DNA of 57,187 nucleotides from Zygnema cylindricum (lineage: Eukaryota; Streptophyta; Zygnematophyceae; Zygnematales; Zygnemataceae). This document shows positions 46,801 through 57,187 of this stretch, one piece after another. Both the position numbers and the translations under genes were made by a program. The notes beneath the pieces are model-generated. The model did not search any database, had not been told where the DNA came from, and saw only the letters and a list, made by a program, of their open reading frames with translations. Where the stretch lies: assembly GCA_037447655.1 (NCBI GenBank), contig JBBHKE010001658.1, positions 1 to 57,187 on the forward strand, given 5' to 3'. Each line of letters opens with the position of its first letter. Position 1 is the stretch's first letter.

Positions 46801-47270
46801 GTGTAGTCATGCGATCGCTTGTTAAAAGCTGATATTTTTTTTGCATTTTCACGTGTACCAATGGTACACTACTCGGTATCGAGCAACTCTCCTCGCGAGG
46901 AGAGTATCTTCACACTGGATGATGGGCGCGATTGCTTCGCGGATCTGAAAAAGTGGAATATCCAACGGTCAGGAATTACGCCTACATCATTGGAGCCTCC
47001 CGACAGCTTTACAGTAACGATATTTCATCTGACAAACAAAATTTAAGGTACGTCTTTGTACGGCACTGTACGAAAACGTACGACGTCCAGTAACAAACCC
47101 CACTTTTTGTCTAATGGAATTCTACCCTAAGTTAAAAGCCAACATGTGCATCACAGTGGAGCTCACGTAAAGAAAGTGACTGTGCGCAACACTTTTATTT
47201 ACACGTGGTTGCCGCAATTTTGTCACCGTAAACCTTGGCTGGCCGTGTGAATTGTTGATTTGTTATGATG

Positions 47271-47394
47271 GTTGACGTTTGCAAGCGCGACAATTTTTTA
47301 ACCGGTTGTCACAATATAATGAAAGTCAAAGCTGACGTTCGCAAGCCCGACATTTTTTTAACCGGTTGTAACAATATAATGAAAGTCAAAGCTG
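47271..47394. repeat. Tandem duplication, 62 bp unit, two copies
   Basis: TGACGTTTGCAAGCGCGAC and TTAACCGGTTGTCACAATAT, then AATGAAAGTCAAAGC, are repeated with few changes. The duplication abuts the inner edge of the right inverted arm. Confidence 0.9.
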
Positions 47395-47582
47395 TTCAAC
47401 TGAATGTCCGTCAAATTTAAACTCAACGGTACGTAACTTGTACCAATGTGTACTTAAAATGTACAGTCTTTGACCTGACGTAAGTGATTGTGCGCAACCA
47501 AAATAGTCACTGCCATGATCAATTCCCCACAAATACTTACAATTGGAGAGCGCTCATTTAACGGGAAATGTTCAAAATGCGG

Positions 47583-47790
47583 CACATGAAACATTCAAAT
47601 TTCACAAATGTACGGAGTAGTACGGATTAACCGTACAACACATTTTAACGAATTTTTCAGATCGTTAAATGCGAAACGCACGTATGCGATACAAGAAACA
47701 TTTAAATTTGACAAATGTACAGAGTAGTACGGATGCAAAATCGTACAATGCATTATAACGAATTTTCAAGATCGTTAAATGTGAAACGCA
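47583..47790. repeat. Tandem duplication, about 104 bp unit, within the right inverted arm
   Basis: ACAAATGTAC.GAGTAGTACGG, AACGAATTTT, AGATCGTTAAATG and GAAACGCACGTAT occur twice in order. The left arm has a single copy of the corresponding segment. Confidence 0.85.
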
Positions 47791-47843
47791 CGTATACTTC
47801 TTGCTTCTGTTTCGTTCGTACGATCCAATTTGAACAATTGTTT

Positions 47844-49940
47844 GAGTTCCATTTAGTAAATCAATGAATTACAACAGAATGCCATGGTTCAAAAAATAAA
47901 TAAAGAGGTCAAAATTAACTGGTTGCCAAAAGAAAAACAATATCACTTTTGCAATATTTTACACAATAAATTTATATATGCACTATCCATTTTGGACATT
48001 AAATACAATAGTCAATGGAGTTGAAGTGAGGCGGTGTCCCATAAAGCAACCCTTAGATTCTTGGGTGGAAAATACCCCTTCGTAAACATAACACAAAATA
48101 TAGTGTTTCTATTGAAAAAAAATGACAAAAAAGGTTGATAATTAGCATAATCTTATAGGTGAAAGATTAAAAATACTCCAAATACACACGAGAAAATCAT
48201 GAATGTTAAACCAAAGTAACTTGGTAAATATGTTTGTAACACAATATATTATCTGTGCATTTAATAGTTCCTTATATTTCAAAGTACACATGCGTTATTA
48301 TCATAATCGATAATTATAAAATAAATGTGGAGAAAACAACTGTATAGGCCAAAACTACTCATGATCGGCGTGTGACTAAGTAATTATTTATCATCAAACT
48401 TGGTCCAACAATCACTTATGGGACATGCAAAAGTAGATATTACGGATGTAATCATCAAATATTTAGTACTAAAAAATGTTAAGATTTCTTTCTTATTACT
48501 TTACGGTTTTCTAGGGTAACTATGCATTTTTTAATGTGCAAGGAGTATTTGTGAGGGTCTTAGCCTACGTAAGGGTTAAAGTGGTAGTGTGTCATTTTAC
48601 GCCCTGCTCTTCAAATTAAGATATGCCTTTAGACAACCACCGATAAAAACGTATGTTTATGACACAATTTACATATTTGTTAAACGCATTATACAATGTA
48701 AAATTTGAGGATTCATACCCCTCCATTTTTTATTGTGGCGCAGTTTTACTCCTATATTTTGCTTCCCTCTGGTGAATTTATCATCATGTATGCCTTCAAG
48801 TTTTATACTTCCACCAACCTAAATATACGTCATTTGTCGGGTGCCTTTAGGGATTTCATTGTTAATAGCATTACATTTGTTTTGTGGTTAGTTGTACGAG
48901 AAAACAACGTACTAAATTCGAGTTACAAATATTACAAATGACTCATCAACATATACCCTTTTCTAGAAAAATCATATTTGAGTAAAACAAAACCGTAACT
49001 TACCTCTTTCGCGAGCACGGTGAGTAACACAGACACGATGGGTGAAAGTATCAGTATTTCAATTTACGACGACGAACTCGTTATATTTCTATATTTTGTT
49101 TTCCAACAAAAAATAGTTGTACCCTAACTGATAACGTGACTACGTCATAACAATCTCCAAACAAAATCCATTTTCTTTTTCATAAACCAAAGTTTATTAA
49201 AACTCTAACATTACCTTAACAAGTTAAAACAAAAAAAGTTATTGCGCTGATCATCGTGCAAATTTGTCTTACCACAAACCTAAATGTTGACATCATGGCT
49301 GATTTGGGGGATATACTTGACAAAGTTCATAGTAATAGAAATCGTTCTCATATCATTGGCTCCATAACAATTAAAAAGTGTTAATAAGTGGTTTTGCCAA
49401 AAAAATGTTGTTTAGCTTAGACCACTTAGTGATATGTATTCGGGGATGAACATTTGAAATTTTAAAAACATGTACCACAAACTAAAAAAAAGAACCTCAA
49501 TTTCTTGATGGGTCTTAATAAGTGTCATAAATTATTTTCCATCACACGATATACTTATTTATTCGCCAATTGTGGACTTAATGCGCATGTTGAGACATAA
49601 TATATTTATTGCCAAAAAACGTTTTTGACCACAATCATGTATGTTACAAGTTGTTCATTAGAAGTACAAAACTTCCTCACATGATTCATAATTTGATTGT
49701 CACTCCAACGATAATATTAATATTAAAGAGAATCAATATACCATCTCGACAATCACAAACATAAAAACTACATTACGTGTTGACATTTTCATGGGCAATG
49801 GATGATAAAATTGATACTTACATTGGACCATCTTCCAATAAAGATCTACAATTTTGTTGACATTGTGATCTTTATCGTGTTGGTTGGTTTATCATTGTAA
49901 CATGTTTGCAATACGTGTGCATAAGAATAACTACATAGAC
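47844..49940. other. AT-rich intergenic region without recognised features
   Basis: Only short frames and no family motif. Sequence is uniformly AT-rich with scattered AAAAATG and TTTAT tracts. Confidence 0.5.
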
Positions 49941-49956
49941 AATGGTGAGACATGGT

Positions 49957-50345
49957 CTTCCCCCCTCCCTCTCTTTGTCCCTCTCTCCCCCCCCCCCCCC
50001 CCCCATTTCACCCTCCCTCATTGATCCTCCTCTCTCACCATCTCTCTTCCCTCATTCCCTCCTTATTGCCCTCTCTCCCTCCTCTCTCTCCCTCTCTCCT
50101 TTCCTTTTCTCTCTCCTTTCCTTCCTCCCTCCCTCTCTTCCCCCTCCTTCTTTCCCCCCCTCTCTTTTTTCCTCCCTCATTCATCTTTCTCTCTCTACCC
50201 CCCTTCTCCTCCCTCTCCTCCTTCCCTGTTTTCCTCCCTCCTTCGTCTCTCACTCCCTCCCTCCCTCCCTCTCGCCCTACCTCGTCCATCTCCCTTTTTT
50301 TCCCTTTCCCCTTCTCTCCCCTTCCCCTTCTCTCCGATCCCCCAT
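49957..50345. repeat. CCCTC/CTCTC pyrimidine tract
   Basis: About 390 bases of C/T with few interruptions on the plus strand. Long Pro/Ser/Leu frames on this strand and Arg/Glu/Gly frames on the other are composition artefacts. Confidence 0.9.
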
Positions 50346-50647
50346 GGCTTGAAGGCTCAAAATTTGAAAGTTTTGGGCTTTGGTTTTCAAGTGTATGGCA
50401 TTTTCCAGACCAGTTCGAGATGCTGTACATTGACTTTTGATTGGTGTTGGAATTAGATTGGCTCGCATCGCATCGGTAGCTGCACGTTCCATCGGGAACG
50501 GCGATGTGCATCGTTTATCGTTTTTGAAATGTTAAATTCAAGATTATTTTACTGATACTATGTTTGTAGTGGTATCCCTCGGTTGGCCGCATTAGGTAAA
50601 CGATTAATTGGGTACGATGCCGTGCGCTTCGGACTTGCAGAGAAGGC

Positions 50648-51201
50648 CAGAGGTCGCAAAAGTCAAAATTTTACACAACCGAAACCGACCGTTTTCTTTT
50701 TTCGAAATCCGAGTAACCGACGCACGACCGGGTTACGTCACGCTCCAAAATTGATAATTGTTAACCGACCGGCGTTTACGAATATAAAAGTTTACCGAAA
50801 CTCAATTTCTCGCGACTAACCGTACCCGCCCGTAACCGAAAAAATACAAAAAAAATCTTAATTTTTCACGACGTATGAATAAGCCAATAATTACGATTTG
50901 TCGCGTTCCCTAAGATTTGCGAAATGAAGTGTCACTACAGTGTCAGATTTGCGACGCTCATCATGATGTCACGTACTTCCACGATACCAAAGAGTACAAA
51001 GTACAATAATGCTGGATTGTATGGACGGTACAAATTTTTCATTTTTTGCTTGACCGATTACCGACTTTTTTTTCTTTTTTGGTGAATCAACCGACCATGA
51101 CCGCCGGCACCCAAAATTTGGCAACCGAATTCGTTCCAGATCCGGCGCGGGCAGTCAGTTAACAGTAGGTCACGGTTTCGGTTGAGTGTTTGCGACCTCT
51201 G
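50648..51201. mobile_element. hAT-type MITE with perfect 8-bp target-site duplication
   Basis: Terminal inverted repeats CAGAGGTCGCAAA (50648-50660) and TTTGCGACCTCTG (51189-51201) are exact complements. They are flanked by the identical octamer GAGAAGGC at 50640-50647 and 51202-51209. An 8-bp duplication and a terminus starting CAG..G are hAT hallmarks. The interior (554 bases overall) is rich in CCGAAACCG/GTAACCGAC-type tracts and encodes nothing recognisable, so it must be moved in trans. A partial relative is at 18250-18459 on the other strand. Confidence 0.9.
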
Positions 51202-51355
51202 GAGAAGGCTGTGGATCATAATTCAAAAGTAGGTGAAAGTATGCCCATACAATATGCCTATTGTATGCAAAACATACAATATGACCTTAAGACCCATATT
51301 GTATTCGAACCTATTCGGACCAATTAAAACATTCGGACCAAAGATTTTTATTTCC

Positions 51356-51492
51356 TCCGTCAGATTTGGACGATCGGACGGTCGCTGATCAAAGTAGCGA
51401 TCTAAGAAGATCACGTGAAAAGCCCATAACACAACTTAGGATAAAGGCGCCGACCAAAGGCCTACCATAAAAACGCCTACTTTTGAACTATG
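51356..51492 (+). repeat. Dispersed repeat, copy 2 (related to 13154-13289)
   Basis: Same orientation and order of blocks as copy 1, including GACGATCGGACGGTCGCTGA, GATCACGTG/ACATG variants, AACACAACTTA and CGCCTACTTTTGAACTATG. It ends about 18 bases before the MITE at 51511. Confidence 0.85.
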
Positions 51493-51510
51493 CTGTGGAT
51501 GATTTTAAAA

Positions 51511-51990
51511 CATAGTTGTTCACGGCGTTTCGTGCCAACGATTTAATCGTGACGAATTATACGTAACAAACGCATTGAACCTTTTGAAAAAATCGTAAAA
51601 ATCGTCAAAGAATTATTGTCCGTACTATTCCGTACATGTAAACAAAAATAAATTTTACATATTCCGCAGTTTGTACATTTTTCGTACAGTTTCCGACTCT
51701 TTTCGTCATAGTCCGTACAATTTTGGTACAAGTCCGTACGTTTCCTGTTAAATTTCTGTTCAGTTTACCGGACAGAAAGTACTACGAAGTGCAACGTATC
51801 TTTTAGTCAAACTCCGTACTTTTTTGGTACAAAAACGTACAATTACTGTATATACCGTACAGTTCCGTAAATTCTCCGTTCAGTTTACCGGACAGGATGT
51901 ACATCGCGTTTTTTTCCGATTTATTCAAAAGTCACGAATTATACGTTTTATCGGAAAAAAGGAAAAAATCGCGCGATTTGAACAACTATG
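51511..51990. mobile_element. Second hAT-like MITE, TSD TTTTAAAA
   Basis: CATAGTTGTTC (51511-51521) is exactly complemented by GAACAACTATG (51980-51990), and both ends are flanked by TTTTAAAA (51503-51510 and 51991-51998). Because TTTTAAAA is itself palindromic, it could instead be part of longer TIRs, but an 8-bp duplication fits the hAT type. Inside, TTCAGTTTACCGGACAG occurs at 51759 and 51879 (a 120-bp internal duplication), with many CCGTAC/GTACGG motifs. Its termini resemble the outer end at 43931 and a stretch at 46200-46217. Confidence 0.75.
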
Positions 51991-52941
51991 TTTTAAAATT
52001 ATGCACTCGTACCAAAGTTGTCGGTTTTGTATCAAGGCGGGTACAGTAACTGGGCGTGTTGCTTACAGAAGTTCAAAATGTACGGATATCGCTGTTTTAG
52101 TCCACAAATGTCACGTCATTTGTATCATGTAATCTACACGTGGCATCCCTTAAATGGTTCTTCTGATGCATAGCCTCGTTTTATGATTGGTTAATGCCGA
52201 AGTAGTAACTATCTTGTCCGTGCATGTGCGAATATTCGAAACGACAGTCTCTGAGCGATTCATGTGCGACTTGAATGACCTTATTCTGGTACGGCTCCTG
52301 TACTTTGTGCAATCAGAGGACGTTTTGGCACAGCAGCCAATCAAACTTTCTTGAACCGCTTCTGCGAAACGTTATATGACTGTGTGCGACAGAACATGAC
52401 TCAGCTGTACAGATCGTCAGACGACCGCTACGACAAATGCAGTGATTTGTACAATTGTGTACCATGATGTACTTTGCTACAAGTCACTTCATGTAAAAAA
52501 TGTTGACTCTATGTGACAAAGATTTCAAAATGCTTTCCATGCGATAGAAGAGAAAGCTTCTGCGACGTTTTCAAGGCGCCAATGATGACGATTAACGGTT
52601 TTGCGACGATGTGCGACGGAAAAAGCGACATTCTAGAACTCTCTTGTGAGATCAGTCTATCAATGTTTCCTTTGGATGTTAAGTGGTTTTTGCTAACTAT
52701 AAAAGGACAAATTGTTTACAAATGCCAAAAACCGACCGTACGGTATTCGTAAACTCGAAAAGAAACTCGTACGACGACGGGCGACTGTTATGAAACGTTT
52801 GTCGCATGATTTATTGTGGTTTTGAATTTTTGATCCTTCTCCTTCTTGAGCCTTCAGTCCACTCTCCTATCTCTCCCTCTCACTCTTCTGTGAAGTGAAC
52901 TTTCTTCCTCTCTCTCTGTCTTCTTCTATCTCTCTCTACTT

Positions 52942-55900
52942 ATGGCTACAGCCATGTCTTTATCCATGGCGGTCAGGACTGGCGGAAGCATCGCCTCCCT
53001 CTCTTCCTGTTCCTCAAGTACCGCACGTGTGAACGGAAGCCGTACAGGTATGAGGAGAATCTATGTGGAACACTCTTCTCTTTTTTTTAATAAGATATGT
53101 GCGAACTTCTGAATGTTTCGGGTTTAGGTTTTTATTTCAGCTTATTTTTGTTTAGGTTTGGGTTTTAAGTATTCGTTTCTTTTTTTGTTTTCTGTTTTTT
53201 TTTTTTTTTTCTTTTGTTTCCAGTTATCATTTAACTCTTCCTTCATATAAGCCGTTCTTTACCGGATTAATTTTCTATTTGAGTTATTCATTTTTTCCTT
53301 TCATGTTATTGTTTTCAACCTTTTTCATTCTTTCTATTTAATTTGGCTTCTGATGACTTCGGTTGACTGCCATCGGTTGACTTCCTTCCGTCGACTTCTT
53401 ATGTTTGACTTCTGTTGACTTTCCCCCTCTGACATTTTCTTTTTTGACTTGTTCTCCTTTGGTTTTTTTCTCAAATTTTAAACTTATATTTTATTTTGGG
53501 GTTCCTGCATTGTATCACAAATGCACAATTCAAACTTGAATCTGAACCATATGCAACTTTCATTTTTGTTTTTTGTATTTTTTGTTTTTTTTGTTTCAAA
53601 TGTTTTCCAGTCGCCTTATGCACTACAATGCAATGTATATCTTTCATTTTCCCTTTCCTTTTCTTTATTTTAACTGTCTCTTTTTTTTCACTCTTAATTT
53701 AATATAGTCGACAAGTTCCTTAGTCACATGACCTTTTCATTTAAATATCTTAATTATTGTTTTTTTTTTTTAACATTTTTCGTTTATTTTGATATTTGAT
53801 TTCGAACCTTAATTATTTATTTTGTCCCTCGTTTCAATCTGGATGAGAATTGGATTCATTTTATATGGACATAAACCCTGTAAAGTATGAGATTTATTTG
53901 ACTGGGTTTATTGATTTGGGTTTACTAGGTTTAATGATTTGTTTATTATTTTTTTTTTGGGGGGGGGCGGGGTTTTGACATGTTTGTTATCAATCTCAAG
54001 AGATATTTGCCGGAATGTAATTATTTGCAGGCCTTTTTTTAGTATTTTTGTCCTATTTCTTGTCTCTAATTTTCTGAAAATGTACATTTTTCTGTCTCTC
54101 TGTCCTAATTTTTTTCTATCTCCCTCTCTTCTTTTCCATCCCTTTGTGCATTCTTTTCTTCTCTCTCTACCTCCCTCTCTACCTCCCTCTCTACCTCCCT
54201 CTCTTGTCTCTCACCGCTCTTTATTTCTCTCTGTTTTCCTCCCTCTTTTTGTCCACCCTTCTCCTCATTCCTCTCTCTTCTTCCGTCCCTTTCTTCTCTG
54301 ATCCCCTCCTTTCTTTTTGCACCCCTTTCTCCACTCCACTCCACCCCTCTCTCCATCCTTCTCTCCACCTGTCCCTCCACCCCTCTCTTTGTCCATCCCT
54401 CTCCACCCTCTCTCCCTTCCGCTGTCCCTTTTTAAATTTTTGCCCGTTGTTTTTCCGGGATTCTAGTTTTGGGTTTTGGGCAGCAGATAATGCCAAAAAA
54501 AAGTACGCTTAGAGTCAACGAGAGTTCGTCTTTCTCTTTTCCGTAAAAACTTTTGACCCTACACCTCGACCTTTTGTTTCGGTTTTCAGATTTTTTGATT
54601 TTTTCTGTTTTTTTTGTTTCCCGAATAAAAATGCCTTATTTTTGTAGGTTATTGTTTTTTTTTTACGTACGCATTTAAGGTAGAATACAATAAATACTGT
54701 TTGAAATCGTTTTGTCTTTTATTATTTGGAGGTCCTGTCAAAAGTGAGTTTTCTGAACAATCTAGTCTTTTATGGGGATAAAGGGGAGAGAGGAGAGAGA
54801 CAGAGAGGGTGATATCCTGTCTGGAAAGGGAATAAACTGACAAGACTAAAGTTTTTAATCCTCTGGTTTTAAAGAAAAACAGTTGTTGCTCGTTTTAAGT
54901 TCCTTTCTGTAAATTATCTCACTTTTTATGCTGTTTCCCTTTCGAGGAGAAAACATTAAGTTTCTACTGTTTCTACTTCACTATGATTAGCTTTCTAATC
55001 TGAACCAAGACGTGAAATGAAAAGGATTAAAAAAGGATGACAAGAAAAAGAAAAAAAGGGATAATTTTCCATCTTCTTCCTGTCAACTTATTTTCTCTAT
55101 CTCTCCTCCTCCCCTCCTTTAGTACTTTTCATTTAGTTGTCTTTCCATCATTCCTGGCCTGTAAATAAACTACAAACTGAACATATAATCAAAAACAGAA
55201 ACTGAAACAGAAATAGAAACAGAAATGGTAACAAAAAGAGAAACAGAACACAGAAACGAGAAATGTAAACTGAACGTTAAACCACTTGTTTCCTGTTGCA
55301 GACAACAGAGACGGATCAGTAAAACTGAACGGACATGTGTCGTGAAGGCCAGTTCAGATGTTGGCAGTTTGGGAACCGCCGATGTCGGAACTTCAAAATT
55401 TGAAACTCTTGTCGAAAACCTAACAAGTCTATTTCCTGTTTGGGTAAGGTTTCGGGAAGTTTGTTTACTTTGTATGGCTCATTTTGATCTGAAATTTGGT
55501 TGTAGGAAAAAAGAATAAGTTGTTGTTTCTTGAGATTATGTTGTTTTAGATTCTTGTTTTAGGTTCAGAATTTGAGGTTGGAAGCATTCGTAGTAATCTT
55601 TGTGGAGCTGAACTAATAACTGGTTTGTTCACGTTTTTTTTTATGTTTTTGTCGTTTGCCTATTTTCTTCAAGTTCTGGAGTGTAAATTTTGATCAAATG
55701 GTCTCCTTTTTTTTTGTTCAGGTTATTCTTGGAACAATTTTGGGACTTGTTAAGCCATCCGCGGTATATTTCTATCCCCTATTTTTTGGTTGCTGAGTTT
55801 ACTTGTTCCCCGTTGTTTTTTCTGTTTTTTTTAATTTTATAATTATTCATGAAACTAATCAGAAAATATACTTCATACCTATTTCCTGACCGGTTAAGAT

Positions 55901-56637
55901 AATTTGTTTCTTCTCCAATGTATTCCCATTCTACAAATTGAAACTTCTCTTCTGTTTTTTCATTATTTAAGTTCCTTCTATAGATTTTCATTTGTCGTTT
56001 CTCCGATTTACTTGAAACTTTCCAGCTATCAAGCCAGATAGTCTCAACTCCTTGTTTTCTTTACGGTTCTCTTTGTGGGTTTGAAAAATGTATGTTAATT
56101 TTTCCCTTCCCTCCTCTTCCCTCGCTTCTTTTTCAGGTTACATGGTTGCAAACCGACCTTTTCACATACGGTTTGGGCTTTCTCATGCTCTCCATGGGAC
56201 TCACTTTGACTTTTGATGACTTCCGAAGATGTTTACGGAATCCATGGACGGTACGGACTGCCCTCCGTTTTTTCAGTTTCGTCTTCAGATCATTTTTTCT
56301 CCAGCTTTCAACTGATTTCCTCTATTTTTACTTATATTTTTGTGCTTTGTTACAAATGTGCTCTCATCCTCGGTAGTCTTTTTAAGATCAATTGAGCGCT
56401 AAGGTGTTTGCTGTTTTTTAACAAGTGGGAGTTGAGAAAGAAAAAGAATAATGAGTTTGTTCCCCTTTTTAAAACAAAGCCTGTATAGGCAATTTCAAAA
56501 GATAACTTTTGAACTTGAAACTGATTTCTCCAACTCTCCTTTCTCTCCTAACATGATTTACTGTTGAAATTCAGGTGGGAGTAGGATTTCTCGCTCAATA
56601 CATTATCAAACCAATTCTCGGTTTCCTTATCTCATTG
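52942..56637 (+). CDS. BASS1: Plastid sodium/bile acid cotransporter-like protein BASS1, 3' partial
   Basis: Exons seen: 52942-53047, 55302-55443, 55722-55763, 56137-56250 and 56575-56637; the gene continues beyond the window. The start [15 protein letters not shown] opens a Ser/Ala/Thr/Arg-rich chloroplast transit peptide after a CT-rich leader. The mature part reads [60 protein letters not shown] and [19 protein letters not shown], the first transmembrane helices and conserved core of the plant BASS1 group (BART superfamily, inner-envelope carriers of organic anions coupled to sodium; the BASS1 substrate is not well defined). The family has about ten helices, so two thirds is missing. The junction of exon 1 (phase 1 at the strong donor CAG/gtatga) to 55302 (phase 2) does not fit directly; a small unseen exon in the 2.2-kb intron, or the donor CGT/gtgaac with an acceptor at 55311, would solve it. 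Confidence 0.88.
54060..54425. repeat. CTCTC/CCCTC pyrimidine tract in BASS1 intron 1
   Basis: Coding-strand pyrimidine tract with ACCTCCCTCTCT units repeated three times near 54170-54205. Both strands stay open through it without meaning. Confidence 0.9.
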
Positions 56638-56639
56638 GT

Positions 56640-57187
56640 ACGTTTCATTTTCCATCCTCTCCCAATTCACTTCTTCTTTCTGCAAACATTAACCGTTTCC
56701 CTTTCTCCATTCTTCTCTCACCTCTCCCCTCTTTTCTCAGCTGTCGATTCTCTTCCCTTTTCCCTCTCCCCTTTTCCCTGAAGTGTCTGTCCTCTTCCCA
56801 TCTCTCCTGTTTGGTTGCTTTCTACTCACATGCTCACTATCCACAATCAATACATCCCTCTCCCTCTCCCTCTTTGGCCCTAGCCCTCTCCCTCTCCCTC
56901 TCCCTCTTTTGCCCTCTCCCTCTCCCTCTTCCTCTCCCTCTCCCTCTCTCTGCCCTTTCTCGCCCTCCCCTTGCTTACCCTCTCCCTTGCTTCCCCTTTC
57001 CATTTACCACCCCACTCTCCCACCTCCTCACATCCCTCAGAAAAACCGGAGTCCCTCTCTCTAAGAAGGGCTAGAATCCATTCTTATCCCCGTTTTGTGT
57101 TCTCTATTCCTCTCCCTCCCGCTCCCCCTCCCACTCCCTCTGCTCCCTCTCTCCCTCGCTATGCCTCCCTCCCTCCCTCCCTCCCTC
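56640..57187. repeat. CCCTCT-rich intron tract at the window end
   Basis: The BASS1 intron after 56637 becomes an almost pure pyrimidine repeat (CCCTCT units from about 56850, CCCTCCCTCC at the end). The next exon is not reached. Confidence 0.9.

Larger units (their letters stand above)
43931..47843. mobile_element. Composite element flanked by long diverged inverted repeats
   Basis: The left arm (43931-44170 plus 44715-44850) matches the reverse complement of the right arm (47395-47843). Shared blocks, as read on the plus strand in the left arm, include CCGTTAAATGAG, CCAATTG, GGGAATTGATCAT, GCAGTGACTATTTTGGTTG, CATTGGTACAAGTTA and TTTAAATTTGACGG. The left arm is split by a separate TIR element (44171-44714) that the right arm lacks. 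The outer end (TAGTTGTTCAATTCG) resembles the terminus of the element at 51511-51990. The inside, about 2.5 kb with a 10-N gap, has no transposase-like frame, so the element would be non-autonomous. No convincing target-site duplication was found at the outer borders. Confidence 0.65.

Noticed and set aside
46598-47046. Two short plus-strand frames in the composite element
   Set aside because: About 75 residues each, no family motif, and they include freshly duplicated non-coding units.
49942-50511. Pro/Ser/Leu-rich and Arg/Glu/Gly-rich frames
   Set aside because: Artefact of the CCCTC tract.
1-57187. CRISPR arrays, bacterial operons or phage genes
   Set aside because: No spaced identical repeats of CRISPR type and no prokaryotic gene organisation; the repeats seen are eukaryotic microsatellites, minisatellites and transposons.

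Overview
The window is nuclear DNA from a photosynthetic eukaryote of the green-plant lineage. Genes are split by GT-AG introns, exons are GC-richer than the AT-rich introns, and several products are plant-specific: a PUB62/63-type U-box protein, a plastid RRM protein with a transit-peptide-like start, a plastid BASS1-type carrier, a plant-type DP and a CRWN/NMCP-like coiled coil. I infer a streptophyte (charophyte alga or early land plant) but cannot name the species. There are two assembly gaps, 11918-12832 (915 N) and 45772-45781 (10 N).

Layout: 326-5745 (+) is the 3' part of a long coiled-coil gene. 8867-11782 (-) is GINS subunit PSF1. 12833-18750 is a repeat island with two 5S rRNA-like sequences, Ty1/copia fragments, a hAT transposase relic and several tandem duplications. 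18898-23166 (+) is a two-RRM plastid RNA-binding protein. 23460-27223 holds nested, decayed LINE-type retrotransposons in both orientations. 27336-32666 (-) is the E2F partner DP. 33863-42101 (+) is the PUB62-like protein, divergent from DP across a promoter with four TCACGTCA boxes and an E2F-like site. 43930-52000 is a second repeat island: a 3.9-kb inverted-repeat structure with a nested MITE, then two MITEs with perfect 8-bp target-site duplications. 52942-56637 (+) is the 5' half of BASS1, which runs off the window.

Function: PSF1 (replicative helicase) and DP (G1/S transcription) belong to the cell-cycle programme, and the RRM protein and BASS1 act in the plastid. The genes do not form an operon-like system. 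The most unusual content is in the non-coding fraction: transposon nesting with readable empty and target sites, 5S-derived repeats, duplicated 3' splice sites in two unrelated genes, and long strand-asymmetric purine/pyrimidine tracts in introns.

Exon borders were read by eye from splice signals, codon phase and remembered family motifs. Where a border is ambiguous this is stated.
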